Shown: positions 19,815 through 27,944 of the stretch, piece after piece
Layout of the letters: the number at the start of each line of letters is the position of its first letter
Position numbering within the stretch: the stretch's first letter is position 1
Assembly (NCBI RefSeq): GCF_005862305.2
Contig: NZ_CP054026.1
Coordinates: 124,001 to 188,000, forward strand
Origin: Rhizobium indicum
GTDB lineage: Bacteria; Pseudomonadota; Alphaproteobacteria; Rhizobiales; Rhizobiaceae
DNA: 64,000 nt
Direction: 5' to 3'
Notes under the pieces: model-generated
The model's database searches: none
The model's input: only the letters and a program-made list of their open reading frames with translations
What the model was told of the DNA's origin: nothing
Program-made: the position numbers and the translations under genes

Positions 19815-20867
19815 TCAATATTTCTTCTTGCGAACGATCTTGTTGCCGCGGGGTCCGCTCACGACCGGTGTTCGGTCGCGGTTTTCTGCAAGCAGGTTCC
19901 GCCAGCGTTCCAGGCGACCGGCGAGCAGGGCGCCGCTTGCGACGGCTGCCTGAACCGCGCATCCCGGTTCATGGGCATGGGTGCAATCGCGAAAGCGGCA
20001 AAGCGGCGCCAGTTCAGTTATTTCAGCAAAGAGGGTGTCTATACCGTCGGCAACATCACTCACGTAAAGCGTTCTTATTCCCGGCGTATCGATGACCCAG
20101 CCACCGCCTGAAATTGCATGCAGGGATCGCGCCGTGGTTGTGTGTCGGCCCTGCGCGTCATATTCGCGGATGGTGCCGGTCTTTTGCTTTATGTCAGATT
20201 CTGGCCCAGTCATGGTGTTCACCAGTGTTGATTTTCCGACACCAGAAGACCCCACCAACGCAACCGTTTGGCCAACGCCGCACCAGGGCCTCAACAGGGA
20301 AACGGCGTCCGCGGAGCGCCCATTCAAGGCAACGACAGGCAGGTCACGCTGCAAAGCCTCGGCTTGCGCCTGGAACATGCCGGCATCTTCCGCGGTGTCG
20401 GCCTTCGTCAGCACAATCACCGGATTGCTCCCGGCCTGGTTGGCCATGATCAGGTAACGTTCCAGCCGAGCAAGATTAAAATCGGCATTGCACGAGGTCA
20501 CGATCAACAGGGTGTCGACGTTGGCGGCAACAAGTTGCTGGCCACGTCCGCCTTCCGGGCGTCGTTGAAAGACGCTTTTTCGGTCGAGACGTCTGATAAG
20601 CATGTCAGTCAGTGGATCGGCAAGAACCCAGTCGCCCACCGCGTAGTCACCAGTACTGGTATTGGCTGGAAATTCCAGTCCGACCGGCCCGGTGACATCG
20701 ATTGCCTCGATGCGTGCCCGGTGAACTGAAGCGATGCGTCTGGGGATCAAGCCCGCTTCGCTGGGCTGGACCTGGTCCGCGAAGAATTCAGACCACCCAA
20801 GCAGTTCCAGCGGTGAAGAAAGTTGGGAGCTGGTCAAATCTTGTTCCACTTTCAGTAAGGCTGCCAT
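19815..20867 (-). CDS. rsgA: Ribosome small-subunit-dependent GTPase A
   Basis: A 350-residue circularly permuted GTPase that helps mature the 30S subunit. An N-terminal OB-fold (residues ~45-110) is followed by the permuted G motifs: G4 LTKAD, then G1 GSSGVGKSTLVN near residue 205, then G3 DTPGIR. The C-terminal zinc knuckle is CRFRDCTHAHEPGC. The C-terminus is basic (IVRKKKY), as usual for ribosome contact. The start at 20867 gives a normal length. Bacteria often carry more than one RsgA-like protein, and this accessory location suggests it may be a paralogue (inference). Confidence 0.92.
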   Translation of the reverse strand: MAALLKVEQDLTSSQLSSPLELLGWSEFFADQVQPSEAGLIPRRIASVHRARIEAIDVTGPVGLEFPANTSTGDYAVGDWVLADPLTDMLIRRLDRKSVFQRRPEGGRGQQLVAANVDTLLIVTSCNADFNLARLERYLIMANQAGSNPVIVLTKADTAEDAGMFQAQAEALQRDLPVVALNGRSADAVSLLRPWCGVGQTVALVGSSGVGKSTLVNTMTGPESDIKQKTGTIREYDAQGRHTTTARSLHAISGGGWVIDTPGIRTLYVSDVADGIDTLFAEITELAPLCRFRDCTHAHEPGCAVQAAVASGALLAGRLERWRNLLAENRDRTPVVSGPRGNKIVRKKKY

Positions 20868-20902
20868 AAGGGGTTTTTGAATGATCTTCCGCGGCGTTTC
20901 GC

Positions 20903-21079
20903 CTAGCTGCGTGGATGATCCCGTTTTGGCAACGAGGTTGCGTAAGCAGCAGCTTCTCCGGGGTAGGGGAAATCGTCCCCGAGCTGACGGTCGCCATCGT
21001 AGACTTTGAAGCTAGGCCCCTCAACTTCAACGATCTTATAACCATTCACGTATTCGATCTTCGGTGTTTTCCAGCCCAT
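20903..21079 (-). CDS. Small conserved-looking hypothetical protein
   Basis: A 58-residue protein, MGWKTPKIEYVNGYKIVEV at the start and then SFKVYDGDRQLGDDFPYPGEAAAYATSLPKRD. The sequence suggests a compact beta hairpin sheet followed by a helix. GGAGAG lies 7 nt upstream of the ATG at 21079; a longer in-frame start at 21169 would add 30 unlikely residues. No function recognised. It sits 35 bp upstream of rsgA on the same strand. Confidence 0.5.
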   Translation of the reverse strand: MGWKTPKIEYVNGYKIVEVEGPSFKVYDGDRQLGDDFPYPGEAAAYATSLPKRDHPRS

Positions 21080-21543
21080 CAAAAGCTCTCCAGTGCGGTT
21101 CGAGGGTTGTCTCTGAACATGGTGCCAAGACCTCATACACAGCGGTCTATGACCTATCAGGTGCTTCACGATTAGCCAACGCCGGTTCGATCCCGTTCAA
21201 GACCCCCGTTCGTCTGCAAATTCGGCGAAGAGTCACCGCCAGGCTGGTTTATAGGTGATCAATGGGGCACAATGGTGAGGGCGATTGCCTGACCGACGTG
21301 GTCGAGCCCGCCGGCTCATAGCTTTGCCGTCAACAAACTCGGCGGCAAGCAAGTGGCCTCGCGCCTGCGCCCGCATTTCCCTCGACCAGACGCGCGACTG
21401 ACCTTCAATCTCGCAAGGCGATCTATTTCGACCTGCAGTGCCAGCCGTATTGCTTAGGGAGAGCACCGAGCAGGCCGTTAATACGTGCTCGTTCGGGGTT
21501 TCGCCGAACCAATCGCGCGGCCAAAAACCGGCAGCACAATCCG
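21080..21543. other. Intergenic stretch without recognised content
   Basis: About 460 bp between the small hypothetical gene and the convergently oriented end of the MFS gene. Short open frames exist on both strands but none has a ribosome site plus family-like sequence. No hairpin terminator or repeat was seen. Confidence 0.4.
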
Positions 21544-22728
21544 TTACCCGTTGACGCTCCGAGCAGTCGCAGCGCTACCGCCGCCGGCAGCCCGGAGCGT
21601 AGCAAGCGCCTTGGCCGAGAAGAGCGCGTAAATGATCAGCGGAAGACAGACGAGATAGGATGTCCGGATGCCAGCATGTTCGGCAATGAAACCGAGCAGC
21701 GGCGGCGCCAGGAAGAAGACGACAAAGCTCATCTGGCCGAGGGCGGCGACGTTGAGATACGCCGCGCGATCTGTGCGTTGGGCCGCCGCCGAAACGGCGA
21801 GAGGATAGACCGCGCTGCAGCCGGCGCCCATCAAGGCAAAGCCCGCCAGCGCGACATAGGGATGCGGCGCCCCCGACACGGCGCAGATGCCGATCGCCGA
21901 AAGAACAAGCAACATCGTGGCGACGGCCCGCGCGCCAAACCGATCGACCAGCGGATCGACGAACAGGCGCGCCAGCGCCATGCAGAAGGTAAAGAGCGTC
22001 AATCCCAATCCGCCAATGAAGGGCTCGACCGAAAACACATCGCGCATATAGATCGCCGACCAGTCGATCCCGGCACCTTCGACGAGAAAGGCCGCGATGC
22101 CGATCACGCAGAGCGGCATTAGGCCCCAGGTGGGAAGCGCTACCAGCGGTGCCTTGCCTTCATGCAACGCGATCCGCGCCGGCGCATTCCGCATGCCGGA
22201 AATCGCCCAGATGCCGATGACAAGAACCGTGACAAAGGTGGCGGCGAGATGGAGTTCCATCGAAATGCCCGCTTGGCGGACGACCGATGAGACAAGCGCC
22301 GTGACGAAGAAGCCGAGGCTCCAGAAACCATGCGCCCTGTTCATCACGCCGCGTCCTAGCTGCGCTTCGATGCGGTCGATCTCAACATTGAGATTGATCT
22401 CCAGCGCCCCGGCGAGCAGCCCCTCAACGAAGAGCACACAGAACACGACCGGCGCCGCACCGATCCACGGCACCAGCGACAGCAGCGCAGACGTGCCGAG
22501 AACAGTAATGAATGCCGTCGTACGCGCGCCGAGCCGGGCGATCAAGGGCGAAGATAAAGTCAACGAAATCAAGGCGCCGATCGCAGCCCCTATCAGCGTT
22601 AACCCAAGCTCGGACTTATTGACGCCAAGCGCAACCTGCAAATCCGGCATCCTCGACAGCAGCGCCCCCAGCGACACAGCGAAGAGAAAGAAGCAGGCAT
22701 AGATCCGCTGCTGCGGCGCGATTTTCAT
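21544..22728 (-). CDS. MFS transporter
   Basis: A 394-residue inner-membrane protein with about 12 hydrophobic segments, starting MKIAPQQRIYACFFLFAVSL. Conserved MFS features include the motif-A-like loop ARLGART between TM2 and TM3, its repeat DRFGAR in the second half, and a long hydrophilic centre near residues 185-200. The pattern (VSLGALLSRMPDLQ, GFWSLGFF, GAGIDWSAIYMRD) resembles FucP/YbjJ-like MFS proteins often annotated as sugar or drug transporters; substrate unknown. It is a single gene with an IS5 remnant just upstream of its 5' end. Confidence 0.85.
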   Translation of the reverse strand: MKIAPQQRIYACFFLFAVSLGALLSRMPDLQVALGVNKSELGLTLIGAAIGALISLTLSSPLIARLGARTTAFITVLGTSALLSLVPWIGAAPVVFCVLFVEGLLAGALEINLNVEIDRIEAQLGRGVMNRAHGFWSLGFFVTALVSSVVRQAGISMELHLAATFVTVLVIGIWAISGMRNAPARIALHEGKAPLVALPTWGLMPLCVIGIAAFLVEGAGIDWSAIYMRDVFSVEPFIGGLGLTLFTFCMALARLFVDPLVDRFGARAVATMLLVLSAIGICAVSGAPHPYVALAGFALMGAGCSAVYPLAVSAAAQRTDRAAYLNVAALGQMSFVVFFLAPPLLGFIAEHAGIRTSYLVCLPLIIYALFSAKALATLRAAGGGSAATARSVNG

Positions 22729-22794
22729 GATGCAACTCCGGGGATTGACGCGTCGAAGCAGAGCACGCGCGTATGGACCTGTGATGTCTATCTC

Positions 22795-23290
22795 ACAGGG
22801 CCCAAGATCGAAACTTGTTTCTGAGGGAATGTGTCGGAGAAAGTGATCTTGGGAACCGGCGCGATTTGCCTAGCGCGGTGACGTGCGCGTGCCGTTTGAT
22901 CGAGCTTGCCGCCGTGAACGGCGTCTGCATCATATCCTTTGTCCGCAAGCATCTTTCGCGGACGGGTGACGGGAATAGCAAGAAGTTGAGGGACTGCCTT
23001 GTAATCAGAAACCTCGCCACCTGTTCGGATGAAGCCAAGAGGGCGACCTTGACCGTCTGCGCGGGCATGGATTTTTGTCGTAAAGCCGCCGAGTGATCAA
23101 CCAACAGCCTCCTTATCAGTCCCCTTTTGCGCCAGCAGCCTGAGAATGGCCCGGTATGAGCGTGCTATCGATCATGTGCTGCCAGTCGTCGGTTAAGCCA
23201 AGCTCCACAAGTGTCTCAGCACGGCAACGGTAGCGGAGCTAATTCTTGATTGGACAGCCAGCTCCGATTACGAGTCCGATGACGACTTGC
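22795..23290 (-). pseudogene. Decayed IS5-family transposase
   Basis: Read on the minus strand, the region contains consecutive IS5-type transposase blocks in different frames. DDWQHMIDST and HSQAAGAKGD lie around 23130-23195. After an in-frame stop come GGFTTKIHARADGQGRPLGF, TGGEVSDYKAVPQLLAIPV and RPRKMLADKGYDADAV, the DDE-domain core. The reading then breaks down. Frame changes and stops, and the absence of flanking inverted repeats, show that it is inactive. It separates the MFS gene from the LacI-controlled operon and marks an insertion or recombination point. Confidence 0.75.
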
Positions 23291-23315
23291 AATAAAAAGG
23301 TAGCGATGTCACCGA

Positions 23316-24347
23316 ATGAACCAGCAAAAGCCTAGAGCAACGCTACGAACCGTTGCCCAGCACCTCGGCATTTCCGTTACCACCGTGAGCCGAGCGCTCA
23401 AAGACGGGCCTGAAGTGAATCAGGAGACGATCGATCGCGTCAAGCGCGCGGCTGACAAGCTCGGGTATAGACCCAACACAGGTGGGGTCAATCTTCGCAC
23501 AGGGCGCTCCCAATCGATCGCAATGGTGCTTTCATTCGAACGACAGGAGCAGCTTAATATCGTGACGGCGTCACTGCTCGTTGGCATCTCCACGGCCATG
23601 AAAGCGAGAGGCTATCGCACCGGTATCGTTCCTCATCTGCAACACGACGATCCGCTTGACATCGTCCGCAATCTGGCCCGCGAGGGTTCGGTTGATGGAG
23701 TGATCATCACGCATACGCGTCCCCAGGATGAGCGGGTAAAATATTTGCTCGAGATCGGGATGCCCTTTGTCACGTTTGGCCGGACTGAACTCCTGAGCGC
23801 CCACCCGTATGTCGACCTCGACCACGAGCAGATCGGCGCCGACGCGGCAAGATTACTGCTAGACAACGGACATCCGAACCCCTTGCTTTTCGCGCCGTCG
23901 AGCCAATTCAGCTACAGCCTGCAATTCGTGAAAGGCTGGACGAAGACCTTCAACGCCCGCAACCTGACCGTGCCCGATGAATTGATCCATTTTTCGGCGA
24001 CGACGCCGCAGAGCGGCGTCGATATGGCGCGGGAGGTATTGCTCCGTCATCCAGAGTCGACAGGCGCCTTTGTCGCGTCTGACGAGGCAGGGCTTGGATT
24101 CATCACCGCCATGCAGCAGGCGGGCCGGCAGATCGGTAAGGATTTCGGCCTTATCACGTACGGCGGCGCGAGGTTACATGACTTTCTGAGCCCGCCGACG
24201 AGTGCATTCTATTACCCGCATGCTGGCATTGCAGACCTGCTTTCCGAAATGCTGGCCCGCGCGATCGATGGCGAAGATTACGCGCAACTACGCCGCGTGG
24301 TCCCTGGCGAATTTGTTGATCACGGCAGCCATATCCTCAATCCCTGA
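23316..24347 (+). CDS. LacI-family transcriptional regulator
   Basis: A 343-residue regulator with an N-terminal helix-turn-helix and hinge (TLRTVAQHLGISVTTVSRAL, residues ~9-28; KLGYRPN) followed by a periplasmic-binding-protein-like effector domain (IAMVLSFERQEQ..., GVIITHTRP, TGAFVASDEAGLG). It lies upstream of and co-directional with a sugar ABC operon. Two palindromes of the CGTAACGTTACG type in the following intergenic region are its likely operators. It is probably a repressor released by the transported sugar or a catabolite (inference). Confidence 0.9.
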   Translation: MNQQKPRATLRTVAQHLGISVTTVSRALKDGPEVNQETIDRVKRAADKLGYRPNTGGVNLRTGRSQSIAMVLSFERQEQLNIVTASLLVGISTAMKARGYRTGIVPHLQHDDPLDIVRNLAREGSVDGVIITHTRPQDERVKYLLEIGMPFVTFGRTELLSAHPYVDLDHEQIGADAARLLLDNGHPNPLLFAPSSQFSYSLQFVKGWTKTFNARNLTVPDELIHFSATTPQSGVDMAREVLLRHPESTGAFVASDEAGLGFITAMQQAGRQIGKDFGLITYGGARLHDFLSPPTSAFYYPHAGIADLLSEMLARAIDGEDYAQLRRVVPGEFVDHGSHILNP

Positions 24348-24351
24348 TCTT

Positions 24352-24365
24352 CCGTAACGTTATGG
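24352..24365. promoter_or_regulatory. Putative LacI-family operator 1
   Basis: CCGTAACGTTATGG, a near-perfect palindrome centred on the CG typical of LacI/GalR sites. It begins 4 bp after the regulator's stop codon and resembles the stronger site at 24441-24456. Confidence 0.6.
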
Positions 24366-24440
24366 ATGGAGCTTTCATGGTCGAACATGAAATGGCTCCA
24401 AACAAAGCCTTTTCGGTTGACAAACAACTGATGATCGCTA

Positions 24441-24456
24441 TTCGTAACGTTACGGA
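24441..24456. promoter_or_regulatory. Putative LacI-family operator 2
   Basis: TTCGTAACGTTACGGA contains the perfect 12-bp palindrome CGTAACGTTACG (24443-24454). Its centre is about 90 bp from that of operator 1, a spacing compatible with looping or cooperative binding, and it lies ~250 bp before the solute-binding protein gene. Confidence 0.65.
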
Positions 24457-24705
24457 TAACGTCGAGCCACTTCGACGCTAGCCGAAAATGGCCAAAAGGT
24501 CGGCGGCAATTGTCTTGAGGAGAACGTGCCGCCTGCTACCGGTGTCTGAGCCGTGGGAATTGGTGCCGCAGTGTTGCTGGACGCAGCGGAGCATCGAACA
24601 AAATTTATGAATTGGGATCCCGCAGCGAGCCGATACGGCCTCGTTTCGGGAAGGAGAAATCGACTGCCGCGCGGGATCACCCGTCGGCTTGAGAGGAGGA
24701 ACCTA

Positions 24706-26040
24706 ATGAACTGCACAATGAACAGTTTGGCCCGCAGCGCATCGTCGCTGCTGCTTGCCACAGCAATAAGCCTTGCTACTACTGCGATCGCCCACGCGGA
24801 TGTTACCTTGACGGCGATGTTCCCTTTCACCAAGGTGGACCCGGATTACGCTCGACTTCAGGAAACCTATGAACGGTTTCACGCTGCAAATCCTGACATC
24901 ACGATCAATTTCGACTATCTCGATCACGATGCATATCATAACAAGATGCAGGCCCTTGCGATCTCGGGTAACTTGCCTGACATTCTCACGCTTTGGCCCG
25001 GAAAGCGCACCGGCTACCTCACGGGCCGCGGCTACGCCAAGGATCTTCGCGACCTGATCAAGCGCGATGGCGTTGACAAGCTCTTGCGCCCTGTGTCTAC
25101 CCAGGCACAGGCGGCCACGGGCGAAGTTTACGAGATCGGCGTACCCTTCGTAAACTTTACCAATGTGGTCTACGTGAACCGCAGGCTGTTGAACGAGGTC
25201 AAGCTCGACTATCCGAAGACGCTCGGCGAAATGATCGGGCAATCGAAGGCCATCCGCGCTGCGGGATATCGTCCGGCCGTCTTCGGCGATCAATCGAGTT
25301 GGGTGCTGCAGTCCTGCCTGCTGTCGGTCATGGTCGGTCGCATGGGCACACCTGAATGGTTTGCCAATGTCCTTAAAGGCGCCGATGGTGCAGCCTTCAC
25401 GGATGCGCCTTTCGTTGGCGCGCTCAAGAAAATTCGCGAAATGGTCGACGCCGGCTTCATCGATCCCAGTGAGCCGTCCACGACACGCGAACAGGCGCTC
25501 TCCGCGTTCGTGAGCGGACGCAGCGTCTACTTTATCGGCGGTATTTGGGAGGTCGTGAACCTCACTTCGGCGTTGCCGCCCGAAATGAAGGCGGACGTCG
25601 AAATCCGTTCGCTTCCAGAGATCGAAGGCGCGGCCCTCGCCAATTCCGACTCTTCCTCCGGTCAGCCCTCCACAGGGTTCGGCATGTCCGCCAAACTCGA
25701 CGACGAGAAGAGTGAAGCGGCATGGAAGTGGATCAAGTTCAATCTCGATCCATCGAATAAGGACATCGATGTCAAATACGGGATGCTGCCGATCTACGCG
25801 CAAGACGTGGGTGTCGGCGACATGCTGAGCGATCCGTTGGCGAAGAAGAGCTACGCCTTTTCGTCGTCCATCGTCCATGTGCTGCCGGTTCTTGATGATC
25901 GCCTAGACGCCGAAGGGGTGATGCAGGTCGTCAATGCCGGATTGCAGGAGCTTGTTCTAGGTTCGGTCACGCCGGAGGAACTCGCTGCGAAATACGAAGC
26001 TTGGGTCGCTGCGAACGACAGCAACCGAAAGACCAAGTAG
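24706..26040 (+). CDS. Sugar ABC transporter substrate-binding protein (CUT1)
   Basis: A 444-residue periplasmic binding protein. The signal peptide covers roughly residues 1-30 (SLLLATAISLATTAIAHA), and the mature protein is a family-1 extracellular solute-binding fold (PDITINFDYLDHDAYHNKMQ, DILTLWPGKRTGYL, STGFGMSAKLDDEKSEAAW). The start at 24706 is preceded by GAGAGGAGGA; an upstream in-frame start at 24553 gives no signal peptide. The gene leads a CUT1-type operon and is followed by a strong stem-loop. The sugar is not predictable, but the ADH and isomerase encoded downstream suggest a sugar or polyol that is oxidised after uptake. Confidence 0.9.
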   Translation: MNCTMNSLARSASSLLLATAISLATTAIAHADVTLTAMFPFTKVDPDYARLQETYERFHAANPDITINFDYLDHDAYHNKMQALAISGNLPDILTLWPGKRTGYLTGRGYAKDLRDLIKRDGVDKLLRPVSTQAQAATGEVYEIGVPFVNFTNVVYVNRRLLNEVKLDYPKTLGEMIGQSKAIRAAGYRPAVFGDQSSWVLQSCLLSVMVGRMGTPEWFANVLKGADGAAFTDAPFVGALKKIREMVDAGFIDPSEPSTTREQALSAFVSGRSVYFIGGIWEVVNLTSALPPEMKADVEIRSLPEIEGAALANSDSSSGQPSTGFGMSAKLDDEKSEAAWKWIKFNLDPSNKDIDVKYGMLPIYAQDVGVGDMLSDPLAKKSYAFSSSIVHVLPVLDDRLDAEGVMQVVNAGLQELVLGSVTPEELAAKYEAWVAANDSNRKTK

Positions 26041-26067
26041 TCACCCGAGTGAACTCCCAAGCAGCCG

Positions 26068-26106
26068 TGGGAATGCTCCCGCCAGGACAATTGGCGGGAG
26101 CATCCC
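26068..26106 (+). terminator. Intra-operon stem-loop after the solute-binding protein gene
   Basis: ATGCTCCCGCCA (26073-26084) pairs perfectly with TGGCGGGAGCAT (26092-26103), extended by GGG/CCC around a bulged A. No T-run follows, so it is more likely an mRNA-stabilising or partial-termination hairpin that raises the binding protein over the permeases. Confidence 0.65.
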
Positions 26107-26142
26107 AGAAAACCTATCCGCATCGATGAGAAAGAGCCTGAC

Positions 26143-27045
26143 GTGGCTTCCGCAGCAAAATCTGATCGCATCAGCTATGCGATACTGACCGCACCGGCCC
26201 TGCTCATCTACGGGCTCGTGATCGTCATCCCGGTCGTCTACAGTCTCGTGCTCAGCTTCACTGACTGGGCGGGCGCGGGCATTCCGAACTTCATCGGCTT
26301 TACCAATTACGTCGTAATGTTTTCCGATCCCATCTTCTGGTGGGGCCTGCGCAACAACGGCCTTGTCATACTCGTGTCGCTGATCGGCCAGATCCCGCTG
26401 GGCTTCTTTCTCGCCTATGTCATTTATCGGCGTCTGGTCAGAGGTGCGGGTTTCTTCGAAGCGGTCATATTTTTTCCGGCGCTGCTTAGCCCCGTGGTGG
26501 TGGCTTTGCTGTTCGGGGTCGTCTTCGCCCCGACGGGCCTAGTCTCGCAGATCATCGGCCGCGCGATCAATGACCCAATGTTCTCGCTGACCATATTCAA
26601 CTCGAAGAACACGGCAATTCTGCCTTATCTGATCGTGCTGCTTTGGATGTATACGGGCATCTATTTCATTATCTTTCTTGCCAACCTCCAGAAGACGAGC
26701 CCAGAGATGCTGGAGGCAGCCGTGCTTGACGGCGCAAACGAGTGGCACATCCTGAAGTCCCTTATCCTGCCGCAGCAGGTCCCTGTATTCCTGACCTCAG
26801 CGATCTATGCAGTCGCCGGAAGCCTCAAAAGCTTCGAGATCCTCTGGATCATGACAAATGGCGGTCCGAGTTACTACAGCAGCGTACTCGGCCTCTATAT
26901 GATCCAGAATACCTTCTCATTCTACAAATACGGCTTCGGCAGCGCCATTTCGGTGGTCCTCATCCTGCTCAGCGTATTTCTCATCTTGATACTGTCGGCC
27001 ATCGCCGCGCGGTTCACGCGCGTCTACGAAGAAGGGACCCACTAG
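26143..27045 (+). CDS. Sugar ABC transporter permease (MalF-type)
   Basis: A 300-residue inner-membrane permease with six predicted membrane helices and the EAA loop EAAVLDGANEWHILKSLILP at about residues 190-209. The start is GTG at 26143, chosen because the protein begins directly before the first helix (ILTAPALLIYGLVIVIPVV). It ends 1 bp before the second permease gene. Together they form the heterodimeric channel for the binding protein at 24706. Confidence 0.9.
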   Translation: MASAAKSDRISYAILTAPALLIYGLVIVIPVVYSLVLSFTDWAGAGIPNFIGFTNYVVMFSDPIFWWGLRNNGLVILVSLIGQIPLGFFLAYVIYRRLVRGAGFFEAVIFFPALLSPVVVALLFGVVFAPTGLVSQIIGRAINDPMFSLTIFNSKNTAILPYLIVLLWMYTGIYFIIFLANLQKTSPEMLEAAVLDGANEWHILKSLILPQQVPVFLTSAIYAVAGSLKSFEILWIMTNGGPSYYSSVLGLYMIQNTFSFYKYGFGSAISVVLILLSVFLILILSAIAARFTRVYEEGTH

Positions 27046-27046
27046 G

Positions 27047-27898
27047 ATGTCGAGGTTCACATCTAGCCAGGCGATGGTTCCTATGCCGTTTCGAGTTGCG
27101 GCCTACGCGGCGCTCGGCTTCTTCACCATATTCACGACGTTTCCGCTTATCTGGCTTACCTATACGTCGTTCAAGCCGGAGACGGAGATCGTTTCCAACA
27201 TGGTGGCCCTGCCGGTCAACTGGACGCTGAATAACTATATTCAGGCCTGGAAATTGGGCGAGTTCTCTCATCTGTTCGTCAATAGTCTGATCTTCTGCGT
27301 GATGACGACCGTCATCGTCGTCTTGTTCTCTGTTTCGGCAGCATTCGCCTTTACCAAGATTCCTTCCAAGCTGACCCCGATCATGTTCTCGTTTATCGTC
27401 ATGGGGCTTCTGGTGACGATCTCGTCGTCGATCGTACCGCTATTTATCGCCGAAAATTTCCTTGGACTTACCAACACACATCTCGGGATCATCATTCCCT
27501 ACGTCGCCTTCAACATCTCGTTTGCCGTCTATCTAGCGGCGGCGTTCGTCCGTTCGATTCCGAATGAGTTGATCGAGGCTGCCAAGATGGATGGCGCCGG
27601 CTATCTCAGAATTTACACGGCGATCGTGCTGCCGATGGCGCGACCGATCATCACGACGATCGCCATTTTTACGTTCCATGCCTGCTGGGTGGAATATGTA
27701 CTCGTCTACATGCTGTCTTCGGACGCAACGATCCGCACCGTGCAGATCGGGTTGAGTCTCCTCAAGGGGCAGCTCTCATTCAATTTCGGCTTTCTTTTTG
27801 CGGCGGTCGTGATCTCCAGCCTGCCGCTGCTCGTCCTCTACCTTCTGTTCAGAAAACACCTTCAGGCCGGGTTCTCCATGGGCGCGGTCAAGGGCTAG
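27047..27898 (+). CDS. Sugar ABC transporter permease (MalG-type)
   Basis: A 283-residue permease with six predicted helices and the EAA loop EAAKMDGAGYLRIYTAIVLP. The C-terminus LFRKHLQAGFSMGAVKG is a hallmark of MalG-like permeases. No ABC ATPase gene follows, so the transporter must use an ATPase encoded elsewhere, as is common for rhizobial CUT1 systems that share MsmK/UgpC-like subunits. Confidence 0.92.
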   Translation: MSRFTSSQAMVPMPFRVAAYAALGFFTIFTTFPLIWLTYTSFKPETEIVSNMVALPVNWTLNNYIQAWKLGEFSHLFVNSLIFCVMTTVIVVLFSVSAAFAFTKIPSKLTPIMFSFIVMGLLVTISSSIVPLFIAENFLGLTNTHLGIIIPYVAFNISFAVYLAAAFVRSIPNELIEAAKMDGAGYLRIYTAIVLPMARPIITTIAIFTFHACWVEYVLVYMLSSDATIRTVQIGLSLLKGQLSFNFGFLFAAVVISSLPLLVLYLLFRKHLQAGFSMGAVKG

Positions 27899-27944
27899 GC
27901 CCAGCCCGTGTCGTCACTAATTTTCAAAAGCGGGAGTAACGAAC

